Position numbers and translations under genes: made by a program. From NCBI RefSeq assembly GCF_016865485.1, contig NZ_AP024452.1, positions 558,001 to 622,000 on the forward strand: a DNA stretch of 64,000 nucleotides. Reading direction: 5' to 3'. The stretch's first letter is position 1. Every line of letters begins with the position of its first letter. Shown in pieces: positions 35,823-44,218 of the stretch. This DNA is from Luteitalea sp. TBR-22. GTDB lineage: Bacteria > Acidobacteriota > Vicinamibacteria > Vicinamibacterales > Vicinamibacteraceae. Below the pieces are notes generated by a model that had not been told where the DNA came from, did no database searches, and saw only the letters and a list, made by a program, of their open reading frames with translations.

Positions 35823-36019
35823 GGGCCACCCGGGTCCAGTGCGCGCGCCACCGGGCCAGCCCGGCCCTGCGCGCCGAATGCGCCCCGCCGGGGGCGCGTC
35901 AGGCGGGGTGGCGTCGGGCCCTGCGGGCCCGCCGGCCGACCCCTGCGTCAGCGACAGGAATTCTAGCGCCCGTCGGGCGACCGTGGCGCTTTCGCCCGGA
36001 AATCCGGGCGCGCCGTGCC

Positions 36020-36048
36020 TTGGACTTTCCCGCCAACGGTCTTAGAAT
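36020..36048 (+). promoter_or_regulatory. Sigma-70 promoter of the secreted-protein gene
   Basis: TTGGAC (36020-36025), a 17-bp spacer, TAGAAT (36043-36048). Both boxes match the consensus at five of six positions. It predicts a start of transcription near 36055 and a 40-nt leader before the ATG at 36095, and argues against longer upstream starts for that gene. Confidence 0.7.
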
Positions 36049-36059
36049 GCGGAATCTTG

Positions 36060-36079
36060 GGCATGCGCTGCCGCATGCC
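36060..36079. promoter_or_regulatory. Palindrome in the 5' leader
   Basis: GGCATGCG (36060-36067) and its exact inverse CGCATGCC (36072-36079), loop CTGC. It sits just downstream of the predicted transcription start and could be an operator or a leader hairpin that influences mRNA stability. Confidence 0.5.
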
Positions 36080-36094
36080 GGGGGACCAGGCTTC

Positions 36095-37270
36095 ATGCGA
36101 CAGACGACTCGAATCACGTGGCTTGCGACGGGCCTTGCCGTCGCCCTCGGCCTTGCGCCGGCGTACGCCCAGAAGAAGGACGAGAAGGCGGGCCCGCCCG
36201 CGGACCCGAAGCAGGTGCTGATCAGCGCCATCGTCGGGGCCACCAACGAGGCGATGAAGGGTGAGGCGGGCACCACGGTGTTCAACGCCGACCCGGCAAC
36301 GCGTTCGGTGGCCGCCGACCCGGCCACCAAGGTCGAGATGACCCTCGGGATCGACTACCTGAAGGCGTCCGACAACAAGATCTACGCGCCGTTCACGGTC
36401 ACGATCCAGCCGGACGTGATCGGCAAGGGGGCCAACTTCGGCGCCTACATCCGCCTCGCCCCCAAGGGCGCCCAGCCGCCTGCCGCTCCGCCGGTGCTCG
36501 ACGAGAAGGCCCGGAAGGAGAAGGAGAAGCAGGACAAGAAGAACAAGAAGAAGGGCAAGGAAGCCCAGGATCTGGCCGGGCAGTCGGTCTCCGGCGTCGA
36601 GTACCCCTGGGAGGACTACTACGACCTCACGGCGACGCCGCGAGGGCCGGGCGGGCCGCTGACCTTCAGCCGCCCGTTCAGCGTGGCGGCCGGCGAGTAC
36701 GACGCGTACGTGGCCGTCACGGTGAAGGACCCGGCGGCGGCCGCTGGCCCGCTCAAGGTCGCGGTCCACAAGGCGACGATCACGGTGCCGAACTACTGGG
36801 CCGACACGTTCCAGATCTCGAGCGTGTTCGTGGCCAACAAGGTCACGCCGCTGGCCGAGGTGCCGACCGGCGAGGCCCAGAAGCTCAAGCCGTACGTCAT
36901 CGGCAACCTGGAGGTCTCGCCGACCGTGGATGGGAAGTTCACCAAGGCCGACGAGCTCTCGGTGTTCTTCATCATCTACGGCGTGGCGCTCGGCGACGAC
37001 AAGAAGCCGGACGTCACCATCGAGTGGCAGCCCTACAAGAAGGGCCCGCTCGGCGAGGCCAAGTTCCGGGGCGTTGCGCCCCAGAAGCTGAACAGCGAGA
37101 CCCTGCCGCCAGGCTTCGACGTGGCCCAGGGGCATCAGCTGGTCGGCAGCCTGAACGTGCCCGTCGAGGTATTCGAGCCGGGGGACTACCGCTTGGCCAT
37201 CAAAGTGACGGACAATAAGACCGGCAAGTCCCTGACCCACGACGTGGCGTTCACGGTCGCCGGCTCCTGA
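36095..37270 (+). CDS. Secreted protein, unknown function
   Basis: 391 aa from the ATG at 36095, which opens a clean signal peptide (MRQTTRITWLATGLAVALGL with AYAQ cleavage). The mature protein starts with a Lys/Asp-rich stretch and has a highly charged insertion (EKARKEKEKQDKKNKKKGK, residues about 140-160). The flanking regions are beta-rich with regular repeats (FTVTIQPDVIGKGANFGAYI; YDAYVAVTVKDPAA; GDYRLAIKVTDNKTGK). The charged stretch is predicted to be disordered. I recognise no family; the beta pattern suggests one or two Ig-like or invasin-like domains. It has its own sigma-70 promoter and may be transcribed with the outer-membrane protein gene 77 bp downstream. Confidence 0.75.
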   Translation: MRQTTRITWLATGLAVALGLAPAYAQKKDEKAGPPADPKQVLISAIVGATNEAMKGEAGTTVFNADPATRSVAADPATKVEMTLGIDYLKASDNKIYAPFTVTIQPDVIGKGANFGAYIRLAPKGAQPPAAPPVLDEKARKEKEKQDKKNKKKGKEAQDLAGQSVSGVEYPWEDYYDLTATPRGPGGPLTFSRPFSVAAGEYDAYVAVTVKDPAAAAGPLKVAVHKATITVPNYWADTFQISSVFVANKVTPLAEVPTGEAQKLKPYVIGNLEVSPTVDGKFTKADELSVFFIIYGVALGDDKKPDVTIEWQPYKKGPLGEAKFRGVAPQKLNSETLPPGFDVAQGHQLVGSLNVPVEVFEPGDYRLAIKVTDNKTGKSLTHDVAFTVAGS

Positions 37271-37347
37271 GTCGTCGACGGTGAACCCGGGGCGCCCCGC
37301 GGGACCTTCCCGCGGAGCGTTCCTGTGGACCTGTCACTGGAGTTCCC

Positions 37348-39273
37348 ATGACCCGATCGGTGACGCTGACGGCGCTCGCGCTCGGCCTGAGTCTCGCCCC
37401 CACGGCAGACGCGCAGCCGCTCGTGCAGGCACGCGCACACACAGGTCCGTCATCGGTGGCTCCTGGGGTCGCGCTCGTCGCTGGGCGCATCGAAGGCGTG
37501 GTCACCGATGAGCGCGGCGCGCCGCTTGCCGGCGTGGCCGTCTCGGCCCTCGGGCCCGACGCGCTGTTCGGGGTCACCGATCAGTCCGGGCGCTTCGTCT
37601 TCTCCGCCGTCCCGGTCGGCACGTACCTGATTCGCGCGCAGCGCGCCGGCTATCGCGCGTCGACGCGCGAGTTCGTCGACGTGACGCCCGCCGCCAGCGC
37701 CCGCCACACCGTCAAGCTCACCCGCCTGTCGGGCACCGCGCCGGCGGCGCCCCCGGTGGCCTCCGACAGCCCCACCCCGGTGATTGCCGCCGGATTCGGC
37801 GGCGGCGCCACGATCGCGCCCGCGCCTGCGGCCCAGGCCGAGGGCGACGATCACGAGCACTCGCCGCGCCTGTGGCGGCTGCGACACATGAAGCGCTCGG
37901 TCCTGCGCGAGACGCAGGGCCAGCTGGCGCTCGACGCCATCGAGGAGGATCTCGACTGGCTCGACGAGCGGCTCGGCGCGCCGACCGTCGAAGCCTCGGC
38001 CCGGAGCACGTCGTCGTTCTTCGGCGACGCCTCCCTGTCGGGCCAGATCCAGTTCCTCACCGCCACGGCCTTCGACGAGAGCGGTGGCGAGGGCACGTCC
38101 TGGGCGCAGGGCCCATCGGGCGTCGCCTATGCCACCGTCGGCGCGCCGATTGGCAACACGGGCGCGTGGTCGGTGCGCGGCGCCTTCGGCCGTGGCGACA
38201 TGTCCTCGTGGATCGTCGCGGGCAACTACCTGCGCCCCACCGAGGCCAGCCACGCGCTCGACCTCGGGGCGTCGTTTGCAGCGCAGAACTTCTCCGACGA
38301 CACGCCGGCCGCGCTCCTGAGCGTGCCCGAGCGCAGCCGCGTCGCCGGCACGATCCACGCCTTCGACACGTGGCGCCTGCATCGGCGTGCCGTGGTCACC
38401 TACGGCTCGCGCTACGCCTACCACGACTACCTCGATCGCCCGACGCTCCTCAGCCCGAGCGCATCGATGTCGGTCTCGCCCTTCGAGAAGACCTGGGTGC
38501 GCGTCGCGGTCACCCAGCAGATGCTCGCCCCCGGCGCCGAGGAGTTCGACGCCCGCAACCTGTCGGCGTTCTCGGTGCCGCCGCAGCGCACCTTCACGTC
38601 GGCGACCGCTGGCGGCCGCCTCAGCGCGGAGCGCACACGGCACGTCGAGATTGGTCTCGAGCGGCAGATCGGGCAGGTGCTGCTCAACCTGCGCCGCTTC
38701 GAGCAGGCCGTCGACAACCAGCTGGTCACCATGTTCGGCACCGGCCCGCAGGGCCTCGGCGCCGACCTGGGCCACTACGTCGTCGCCAACGGGGGCAACG
38801 TCAACGCCGGCGGCTGGGTGATGGGCATCTCGCAGGACGCCGGGCCGCGCTTCCGCGGCGCGCTCGAGTACACCATCGCGAGGGCCGAATGGTTCGGCGC
38901 TGGCGATCGCGGCCTCATCGCGCTGATGGCGCCGTCGGCCGACCGCACGGGACGCGAGCGGATCCACGACGTCACCGCGCGGGTGGTCACCGACATCGCC
39001 GAGTCGGGGACGCGCGTGGCGGCGACCTGGAAGGTCAATTCCGCCTTCTCGCGTCGCAGCCCCAACCTGGCCGACGCGGCCACCGACGCGCGCTTCGACG
39101 TGCAGGTCTCGCAGCGACTGCCGTTCCTCAGCGCCACCGGCGCCGACTGGGAGTTCGTGGTCGCGGTCCGCAACCTGTTCCGCGACGGCGAGGCGGTGGG
39201 CTCCATCTACGACGAACTCCTCGTCATCCGTCCGCCCAAGCGCGTCGTCGGCGGCGTCCTCGTCAAGTTCTAG
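37348..39273 (+). CDS. Outer-membrane barrel protein with carboxypeptidase-regulatory domain
   Basis: 641 aa. Signal peptide (TLTALALGLSLAPTADAQ), a CarboxypepD_reg-like Ig fold (residues about 50-125: GRIEGVVTDERGAPLAGVAV, FVFSAVPVGTYLIRAQRAGY), a His/Asp-containing linker (GDDHEHSPRLW), a helical segment, then a beta-barrel of roughly 430 residues ending VVGGVLVKF. It is a small relative of Oar-type receptors. No plug domain or TonB box is obvious, so it may be a porin-like or TonB-independent barrel. GGAG lies about eight bases upstream of the ATG. Its final codons (VKF-stop) belong to the first unit of a three-copy 77-bp tandem repeat. Confidence 0.82.
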   Translation: MTRSVTLTALALGLSLAPTADAQPLVQARAHTGPSSVAPGVALVAGRIEGVVTDERGAPLAGVAVSALGPDALFGVTDQSGRFVFSAVPVGTYLIRAQRAGYRASTREFVDVTPAASARHTVKLTRLSGTAPAAPPVASDSPTPVIAAGFGGGATIAPAPAAQAEGDDHEHSPRLWRLRHMKRSVLRETQGQLALDAIEEDLDWLDERLGAPTVEASARSTSSFFGDASLSGQIQFLTATAFDESGGEGTSWAQGPSGVAYATVGAPIGNTGAWSVRGAFGRGDMSSWIVAGNYLRPTEASHALDLGASFAAQNFSDDTPAALLSVPERSRVAGTIHAFDTWRLHRRAVVTYGSRYAYHDYLDRPTLLSPSASMSVSPFEKTWVRVAVTQQMLAPGAEEFDARNLSAFSVPPQRTFTSATAGGRLSAERTRHVEIGLERQIGQVLLNLRRFEQAVDNQLVTMFGTGPQGLGADLGHYVVANGGNVNAGGWVMGISQDAGPRFRGALEYTIARAEWFGAGDRGLIALMAPSADRTGRERIHDVTARVVTDIAESGTRVAATWKVNSAFSRRSPNLADAATDARFDVQVSQRLPFLSATGADWEFVVAVRNLFRDGEAVGSIYDELLVIRPPKRVVGGVLVKF

Positions 39274-39493
39274 TCAGCCTCCGCTCGCTCACGCGAGCTC
39301 GGCTGACAACGCTCACGCGAGGCGGCCGTCGCCACCTCGTCAAGTTCTAGTCAGCCTCCGCTCGCTCACGCGAGCTCGGCTGACAACGCGCACGCGAGGC
39401 GGCGGTCGCCACCTCGCGAGTTCTAGGCAGCCTCCGGTTCGCTCACGCGAGCTCGGCTGACAACGCTCACGCGAGGCGGCCGGCGCCACCTCG
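39261..39493. repeat. Three tandem copies of a 77-bp unit containing the gene end
   Basis: Copies at 39261-39337, 39338-39414 and 39415-39493. Each starts with the last codons and stop of the barrel gene (CGTCAAGTTCTAG or variant) and continues with two hairpins: GTCAGCC...GGCTGAC, enclosing GCTCG...CGAGC, and CGAGGCG...CGCCACCTCG. Copy 3 has a slightly changed gene-end sequence (CGCGAGTTCTAG). The hairpins may act as terminators or mRNA 3'-end stabilisers. Confidence 0.9.
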
Positions 39494-39765
39494 CCACCCT
39501 CTCCTGCGCCTCTGTGGGCTGCTCGGTCGAATGGCCCGTGCAAGTGGCGCTTGGGTGCTGATCCAATAAAGCGTCACGCCGATCCCTTTCCTTGGAGGCG
39601 AGCCGGGCCGTCGACCCTCCTCGCCGGAGCATCGTCGCGGAAATGCCTCAAAAGCAGGGACTTGCGAGGGGACGTCCCGATCTGCCCATGGAACGTCCTT
39701 TGCTATATCAAGGGCGACTCGACGTGCCCGGCTGCCCAGGCCAGTACCTCGTCGATACGTAACCG
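39494..39765. other. Spacer before the sensor-kinase gene
   Basis: 272 bp without a recognisable gene or RNA. The only features I support are the sigma-54 site at 39689-39704 and a GGGACGTCCC palindrome at 39669-39678, which is too close to the -24 box for an ordinary enhancer site. Confidence 0.6.
39689..39704 (+). promoter_or_regulatory. Candidate sigma-54 (RpoN) promoter
   Basis: TGGAACGTCCTTTGCT matches the -24/-12 consensus TGGCACG-N4-TTGCW at all but one base. The invariant GG (39690-39691) and GC (39702-39703) have the required ten-base spacing. It is about 62 bp upstream of the kinase gene whose partner is a sigma-54 activator, so the pair may be autoregulated. No other sigma-54 site was noticed. 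Confidence 0.65.
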
Positions 39766-42675
39766 ATGACCGAGGGTATCTGGCCAACATCCCCAGAGGG
39801 GCCGAGGCGCGTGCAATGGGGCCGCGCCGCCCTCGCCGTGGTCGTCACGGCGATCCTCCTCGCGCTCGTCGGCGCCAACATCGCCGTCCGCTTCTCGTGG
39901 CTCGAGATCGAGGACGGGATTCTGTGGGAAGCGCGCGCCGAGGGCGTGGTGGCCGCCAGCGTCGGGGCCGAGGGCGCGGGCGCGCGGGCGGGCATCCGAC
40001 CCGGTGACGTCCTGGTCGCGGTCAACGGCCGCGGCATCGACCGGGTGGAGCAGGTACTCGACGCGCAGCACGGCAGCCAGCGCGGTCGTCCGCTGGCCTA
40101 CGTGGTGTCCCGGGCAGGCTACGAGCGCCCGCTGCGGCTCGACCTGCAGCCCTTGCCCGACGGCGCGCGCCTGCTCTATTACGCGATGGCGGCCGTGGCC
40201 ATCTTCGCGCTGCTGGTCGGCTGCTCGGTGCGCGTGCAGCGGCCACGCGATCCCGCCACCCTGCACTTCTTCTGGCTGACGGTCGCCTTCTTCGGCGTGT
40301 GCGGCTTCTCGTACAGCGGCCGCCTCGATCGGCTCGACTGGGTCTTCTACTGGGCCGACGTCGTGGCGATGCTGGCCCTGCCGCCGCTGTTCGTGCACTT
40401 CGCGCTGGTGTTCCCGGAACGGCAGGACAGCTGGGTGCGCTCGCCGCGCGGTCGCGCCGCGGTGCCGCTGCTCTACCTGCCGGCCATCCTGCTCGGGCTG
40501 ACCCGCGTGTCGGTGCTCTCGGCCGGGGCGCTGCCGGGCGACAGCCTCGAGAACTGGGTCGTGGCGCTCGATCGCGCCGAGATGCTGCAGCTGGTGGCGG
40601 CGCTGGTGATCGGCCAGACGATCATGACGCGCACGCTCGGTCGCCTGCGGTCGGTGACGGCGCGGCGGCAGCTGCGCTGGATCGTGTGGGGCACGCTGGC
40701 CGGCGCGTTGCCGTTCGCGCTCTTCTACGGCCTGCCTTATGCCCTCGGCTACCAGCCGTGGGAGCCGCTCGGCCTGCTCGTGGTGCTGCTGGCGCTCGTG
40801 CCGCTCGCCTTCGCCTCGGCGGTGGTCCGCTACCGCCTGATGGACGTCGAGGTGATCATCAAGCGCACCGTGGTGTACGCCACGGTGCTCGCCGCGATCG
40901 CGACCATCTACACCATCACGCTGCGGCTGGCCAGCGAGATGTTCCTCGGTGGTTCCGAGCAGCACAACTCGGTGATCGCCATCCTGGCGACGCTGCTGGT
41001 GGTGCTGCTCGCGCCGATGGTCAAGAACGCCATCCAGACGGCGCTCGACTACGCCCATTACCGCGACCGCTACGACTACCGCCGGGCGCTCCTCGCCTTC
41101 GCCCGTGACCTGAACGCCGACCTCGACCTCGACCGGCTGGCCGAGCGGCTCGTGCAGCGTCTCTCCGAGACGTTCGGCGTCGATCGCGTCACGCTGCTCG
41201 TCGCTGCCGCGCCTGGCGCCGAGGGCTTCTCGGCGCTTCGCACCGTCGGCGCCGCGGCCGACGCCGTGCCATGCCTCAAGCGCTTCTCCGGCATCGGCAC
41301 GCGGCTCGAGAGCGGGCAGGTGGTGAACCTCGACGACCCGTTCACGGTACGGCGGTTCTCGGCCGACGAGGTGCGCGCGTGGCGCGACCGCGGCCTGCAC
41401 TACTTCGTGCCCTGCCTGGCCAAGGACGGCCCGATTGCGGTCATCGGCCTCGGTTCGCGGCCGAGCGGCGAGCCTCTCAGCACAGAGGACCTGACGCTGC
41501 TCAACGCCGTCGCCGCCCAGGTCGCGACGGCGATCGAGAACGGCCGCCTGTACGTGGCGCTGCGCGACAAGGCCGAGGAACTCGACCGCATGCGCCAGTT
41601 CAGCGAGAACGTGGTGCAATCGCTGCAGGACGGCCTGCTGGTGATCGACCTGCAGGGCACGGTGGTGCACTGGAACCCGGCGATGGAGCAGATCGCCGGC
41701 GTGCCCGCCGCCCAGGCCGTGGGCAAGCGCGTCGACGAGCTGTTCGATCCCGAGTTCCTCGCGGCCGTGCGCATGGCCGAGCGCGACGGCTCCGACGCGG
41801 CCACCATCTACCGCACGCCGCTGGTCTCGCGACACGCCGACGGCGCGCGCAAGCGCCTGGTCAACGCCGCCATGCACCCGCTCCGCGGCTCGTCGAGCTC
41901 GCCGGTCGGCTCGGTGCTGATGATCGACGACATCACCTCGCGCGTGCAGCTCGAGGAGCAACTCCAGATCTCCGAGAAGATGGCCTCGATCGGCTTGCTG
42001 GCCGCCGGCGTCGCGCACGAGGTCAACACCCCGCTCACCGGCATCTCGAGCTTCACGCAGATGCTGCTCGAGAACGCCGACCCCGAGGATCCGCGGACCC
42101 GCCTGCTCGAGAAGATCGAGCGGCAGACGTTCCGGGCGGCCAAGATCGTCAACAGCCTGTTGCACCTGTCGCGGCCCGTGCAGAGCGAGACCGGACCGGT
42201 CGACCTGCACGTGGTGATCAACGACGTGCTCTCGCTGCTCGAGCACCAGTTCCGCACGGCGAGCGTGCAGGTGCGCAAGGACCTGCAGGCCGACGGACCG
42301 ATGGTGCGCGCGGTCGAGCACAAGCTGCAGCAGGTGTTCCTCAACCTGTTCCTGAACGCGCGCGACGCCATGCCCAAGGGGGGCTGGCTGGGCATCGGCA
42401 CGCGGCGCGACGGCGACCACGTGGTCGTCGAGGTGAGCGACACGGGCGCCGGCATCCCCGCCGAGCACCTCGCGCGCATCTACGACCCGTTCTTCTCGAC
42501 CAAGCCGATCGGGCAGGGCACCGGCCTCGGACTCTCGATCACGTACGGTATCGTGCAGGAGCACGAAGGCACGATCGTGTGCGACAGCCAGCTCGGGCAG
42601 GGGACGCGCTTCACGCTCTCGTTCCCGCGGCTCGGCGGCGCACGCACCGAGAGTGCAGGCACGGGCGCCGGCTGA
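39766..42675 (+). CDS. Large membrane sensor histidine kinase with PDZ, GAF and PAS domains
   Basis: 969 aa. Helix 1 (about residues 18-40), an extracytoplasmic PDZ domain (about 55-125; AGIRPGDVLVAVNGRGIDRV), eight or nine further transmembrane helices to about 425, a GAF domain (about 455-605), a PAS domain (about 615-735; VIDLQGTVVHWNPAMEQIAG), HisKA with His751 in AAGVAHEVNTPLTG, and HATPase with NLFLNARDAMP, DTGAGIPA and GTGLGLSITYG. It is organised like the PrsK/NtrY-type kinases that phosphorylate NtrC-family regulators. A PDZ domain in the sensor part is unusual and suggests that it recognises C-termini of exported or damaged proteins. The cognate regulator gene follows 25 bp after its stop. 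Confidence 0.9.
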   Translation: MTEGIWPTSPEGPRRVQWGRAALAVVVTAILLALVGANIAVRFSWLEIEDGILWEARAEGVVAASVGAEGAGARAGIRPGDVLVAVNGRGIDRVEQVLDAQHGSQRGRPLAYVVSRAGYERPLRLDLQPLPDGARLLYYAMAAVAIFALLVGCSVRVQRPRDPATLHFFWLTVAFFGVCGFSYSGRLDRLDWVFYWADVVAMLALPPLFVHFALVFPERQDSWVRSPRGRAAVPLLYLPAILLGLTRVSVLSAGALPGDSLENWVVALDRAEMLQLVAALVIGQTIMTRTLGRLRSVTARRQLRWIVWGTLAGALPFALFYGLPYALGYQPWEPLGLLVVLLALVPLAFASAVVRYRLMDVEVIIKRTVVYATVLAAIATIYTITLRLASEMFLGGSEQHNSVIAILATLLVVLLAPMVKNAIQTALDYAHYRDRYDYRRALLAFARDLNADLDLDRLAERLVQRLSETFGVDRVTLLVAAAPGAEGFSALRTVGAAADAVPCLKRFSGIGTRLESGQVVNLDDPFTVRRFSADEVRAWRDRGLHYFVPCLAKDGPIAVIGLGSRPSGEPLSTEDLTLLNAVAAQVATAIENGRLYVALRDKAEELDRMRQFSENVVQSLQDGLLVIDLQGTVVHWNPAMEQIAGVPAAQAVGKRVDELFDPEFLAAVRMAERDGSDAATIYRTPLVSRHADGARKRLVNAAMHPLRGSSSSPVGSVLMIDDITSRVQLEEQLQISEKMASIGLLAAGVAHEVNTPLTGISSFTQMLLENADPEDPRTRLLEKIERQTFRAAKIVNSLLHLSRPVQSETGPVDLHVVINDVLSLLEHQFRTASVQVRKDLQADGPMVRAVEHKLQQVFLNLFLNARDAMPKGGWLGIGTRRDGDHVVVEVSDTGAGIPAEHLARIYDPFFSTKPIGQGTGLGLSITYGIVQEHEGTIVCDSQLGQGTRFTLSFPRLGGARTESAGTGAG

Positions 42676-42700
42676 CGCGCCCGGGAGCGACTTTTCCGCA

Positions 42701-44110
42701 ATGGCCACTGCCAGGGGGACGATCCTCGTCATCGACGACGAGGAGGTGATGCGCGAGGTGCTCGAGGCGCTGCTCGAGCGCGAGGGCTACGACGTGCGCA
42801 TGGCGGTGAACGGCATGGAAGGCCTCGAGCTGGCCCGCGCCCACGCCTTCGATGCCGCCATCGTCGACGTGATGATGCCGGGCATGGACGGCCTGTCGGT
42901 GCTCGGCGAGCTCCGCGCGATGGACGAGGACCTGCCCGTCGTCATGGTCACCGCCTTCGCCTCGGTCGAGACCGCGCTGTCGGCGATGAAGCGCGGCGCC
43001 TTCGACTACATCACCAAGCCGTTCAAGAACGACGAGGTCGCCGCGGTCCTGCGCAACGCCGTCGAGCGCACGCGCCTGGCGCGCGAGAACCGCATCCTGC
43101 GGCAGCACCTCCAGACGCACGGCAGCCGGTTTGCCAACATCATCGGCCGCAGCAGCAAGATGCGGCAGGTATTCGACCTGGTGATCCAGGCCGCGCCGAG
43201 CCGCTCCACGGTGCTCGTATACGGCGAGAGTGGCACCGGCAAGGAACTGGTCGCGCGGGCGCTGCACAACAACTCGCTGCGGGCCGACAAGCCGTTCGTC
43301 ACCGTCAACTCGGGGAACCTGCCGCCCGACCTGCTCGAGAGCAACCTGTTCGGCCACGTGAAGGGCGCCTTCACCGGCGCCGTCGCGCCGAAGAAGGGCC
43401 TGTTCGAGGTCGCCGACAAGGGCAGCATCTTCTTCGACGAGATCGGCAACGTGCCGCTCGAGACGCAGGCCAAGCTGCTGCGGGTGATCCAGGAGCGCGA
43501 GTTCATGCGCCTCGGCGGCGTCGACACGATCAAGGTCGACGTGCGGATCATCGCGGCGACCAACGTCGACCTGCGCACCATGGTCGACGAGGGCCGCTTC
43601 CGCGAGGACCTGTACTACCGCCTGCACGTCATCACCGTGAACCTCCCGTCGCTGCGCCAGCGCAAGGAGGACATCCCGCTGCTCGTGCAGCACTTCCTCG
43701 ACAAGTACGGCGAGGAGAACAACCGCCGCGACCTCGAGCTGGCTCCCGAAGCCCTCGACCTGCTGCTCGAGTACGACTGGCCGGGCAACGTCCGCGAGCT
43801 CGAGAACGTCATCGAGCGCGCCGTCGTCCTCTGCACCGGGAGCCGCATCGGCCCCGACCTCATCCCGGACACGGTGCGATCGACCCGCCGCTTCCAGATT
43901 CCCAACTTCGTGCTGCCGCCCGAGGGCATCTCGTTCAAGGACGTCACGAGCGACTTCGAGCGTCGCCTCATCGAGACGACGCTGGAGGCCGCCGGCGGCG
44001 TCCAGAAGCGCGCCGCCGAGCTGCTGCACATCAAGCCGACGACGCTCAACGAGATGATCAAGCGGTACGACATCCGGCCGCGCCGCAAGAAGGACGACGC
44101 CGGCGCCTGA
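42701..44110 (+). CDS. NtrC-family sigma-54-dependent response regulator
   Basis: 469 aa. The receiver domain (residues 1-120) has Asp56 in IVDVMMPGMDG. The AAA+ domain (about 145-385) has Walker A YGESGTGKELVARALH, the sigma-54 contact loop KGAFTGA, Walker B SIFFDEIGNV and arginine finger region FREDLYYRLHV. A Fis-type HTH ends the protein (about 425-465, GGVQKRAAELLHIKPTTLNEM). It activates RpoN promoters after phosphorylation by the upstream kinase. The likely first target is the sigma-54 site ahead of the kinase gene itself. The start ATG at 42701 directly precedes the receiver fold. Confidence 0.94.
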   Translation: MATARGTILVIDDEEVMREVLEALLEREGYDVRMAVNGMEGLELARAHAFDAAIVDVMMPGMDGLSVLGELRAMDEDLPVVMVTAFASVETALSAMKRGAFDYITKPFKNDEVAAVLRNAVERTRLARENRILRQHLQTHGSRFANIIGRSSKMRQVFDLVIQAAPSRSTVLVYGESGTGKELVARALHNNSLRADKPFVTVNSGNLPPDLLESNLFGHVKGAFTGAVAPKKGLFEVADKGSIFFDEIGNVPLETQAKLLRVIQEREFMRLGGVDTIKVDVRIIAATNVDLRTMVDEGRFREDLYYRLHVITVNLPSLRQRKEDIPLLVQHFLDKYGEENNRRDLELAPEALDLLLEYDWPGNVRELENVIERAVVLCTGSRIGPDLIPDTVRSTRRFQIPNFVLPPEGISFKDVTSDFERRLIETTLEAAGGVQKRAAELLHIKPTTLNEMIKRYDIRPRRKKDDAGA

Positions 44111-44218
44111 GGGGCGGGACCCCTCGCCCCGCAGTGCCCGGCACCTGGCCTGTCGGCCCCGCATCGCGGTGCTGTGCGCCGAGCCGCCCCGGCAGTAGGA
44201 TGGTTGCCGGAGGACCTC

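Noticed and set aside
36020-36094. Extended start of the secreted protein
   Set aside because: It would place the start codon in the -35 box of a good promoter and put residues before a clean signal peptide.
39703-42732. 1009-codon minus-strand frame across the sensor kinase
   Set aside because: Rich in His/Arg/Glu/Gln with no domain; shadow of the kinase gene.
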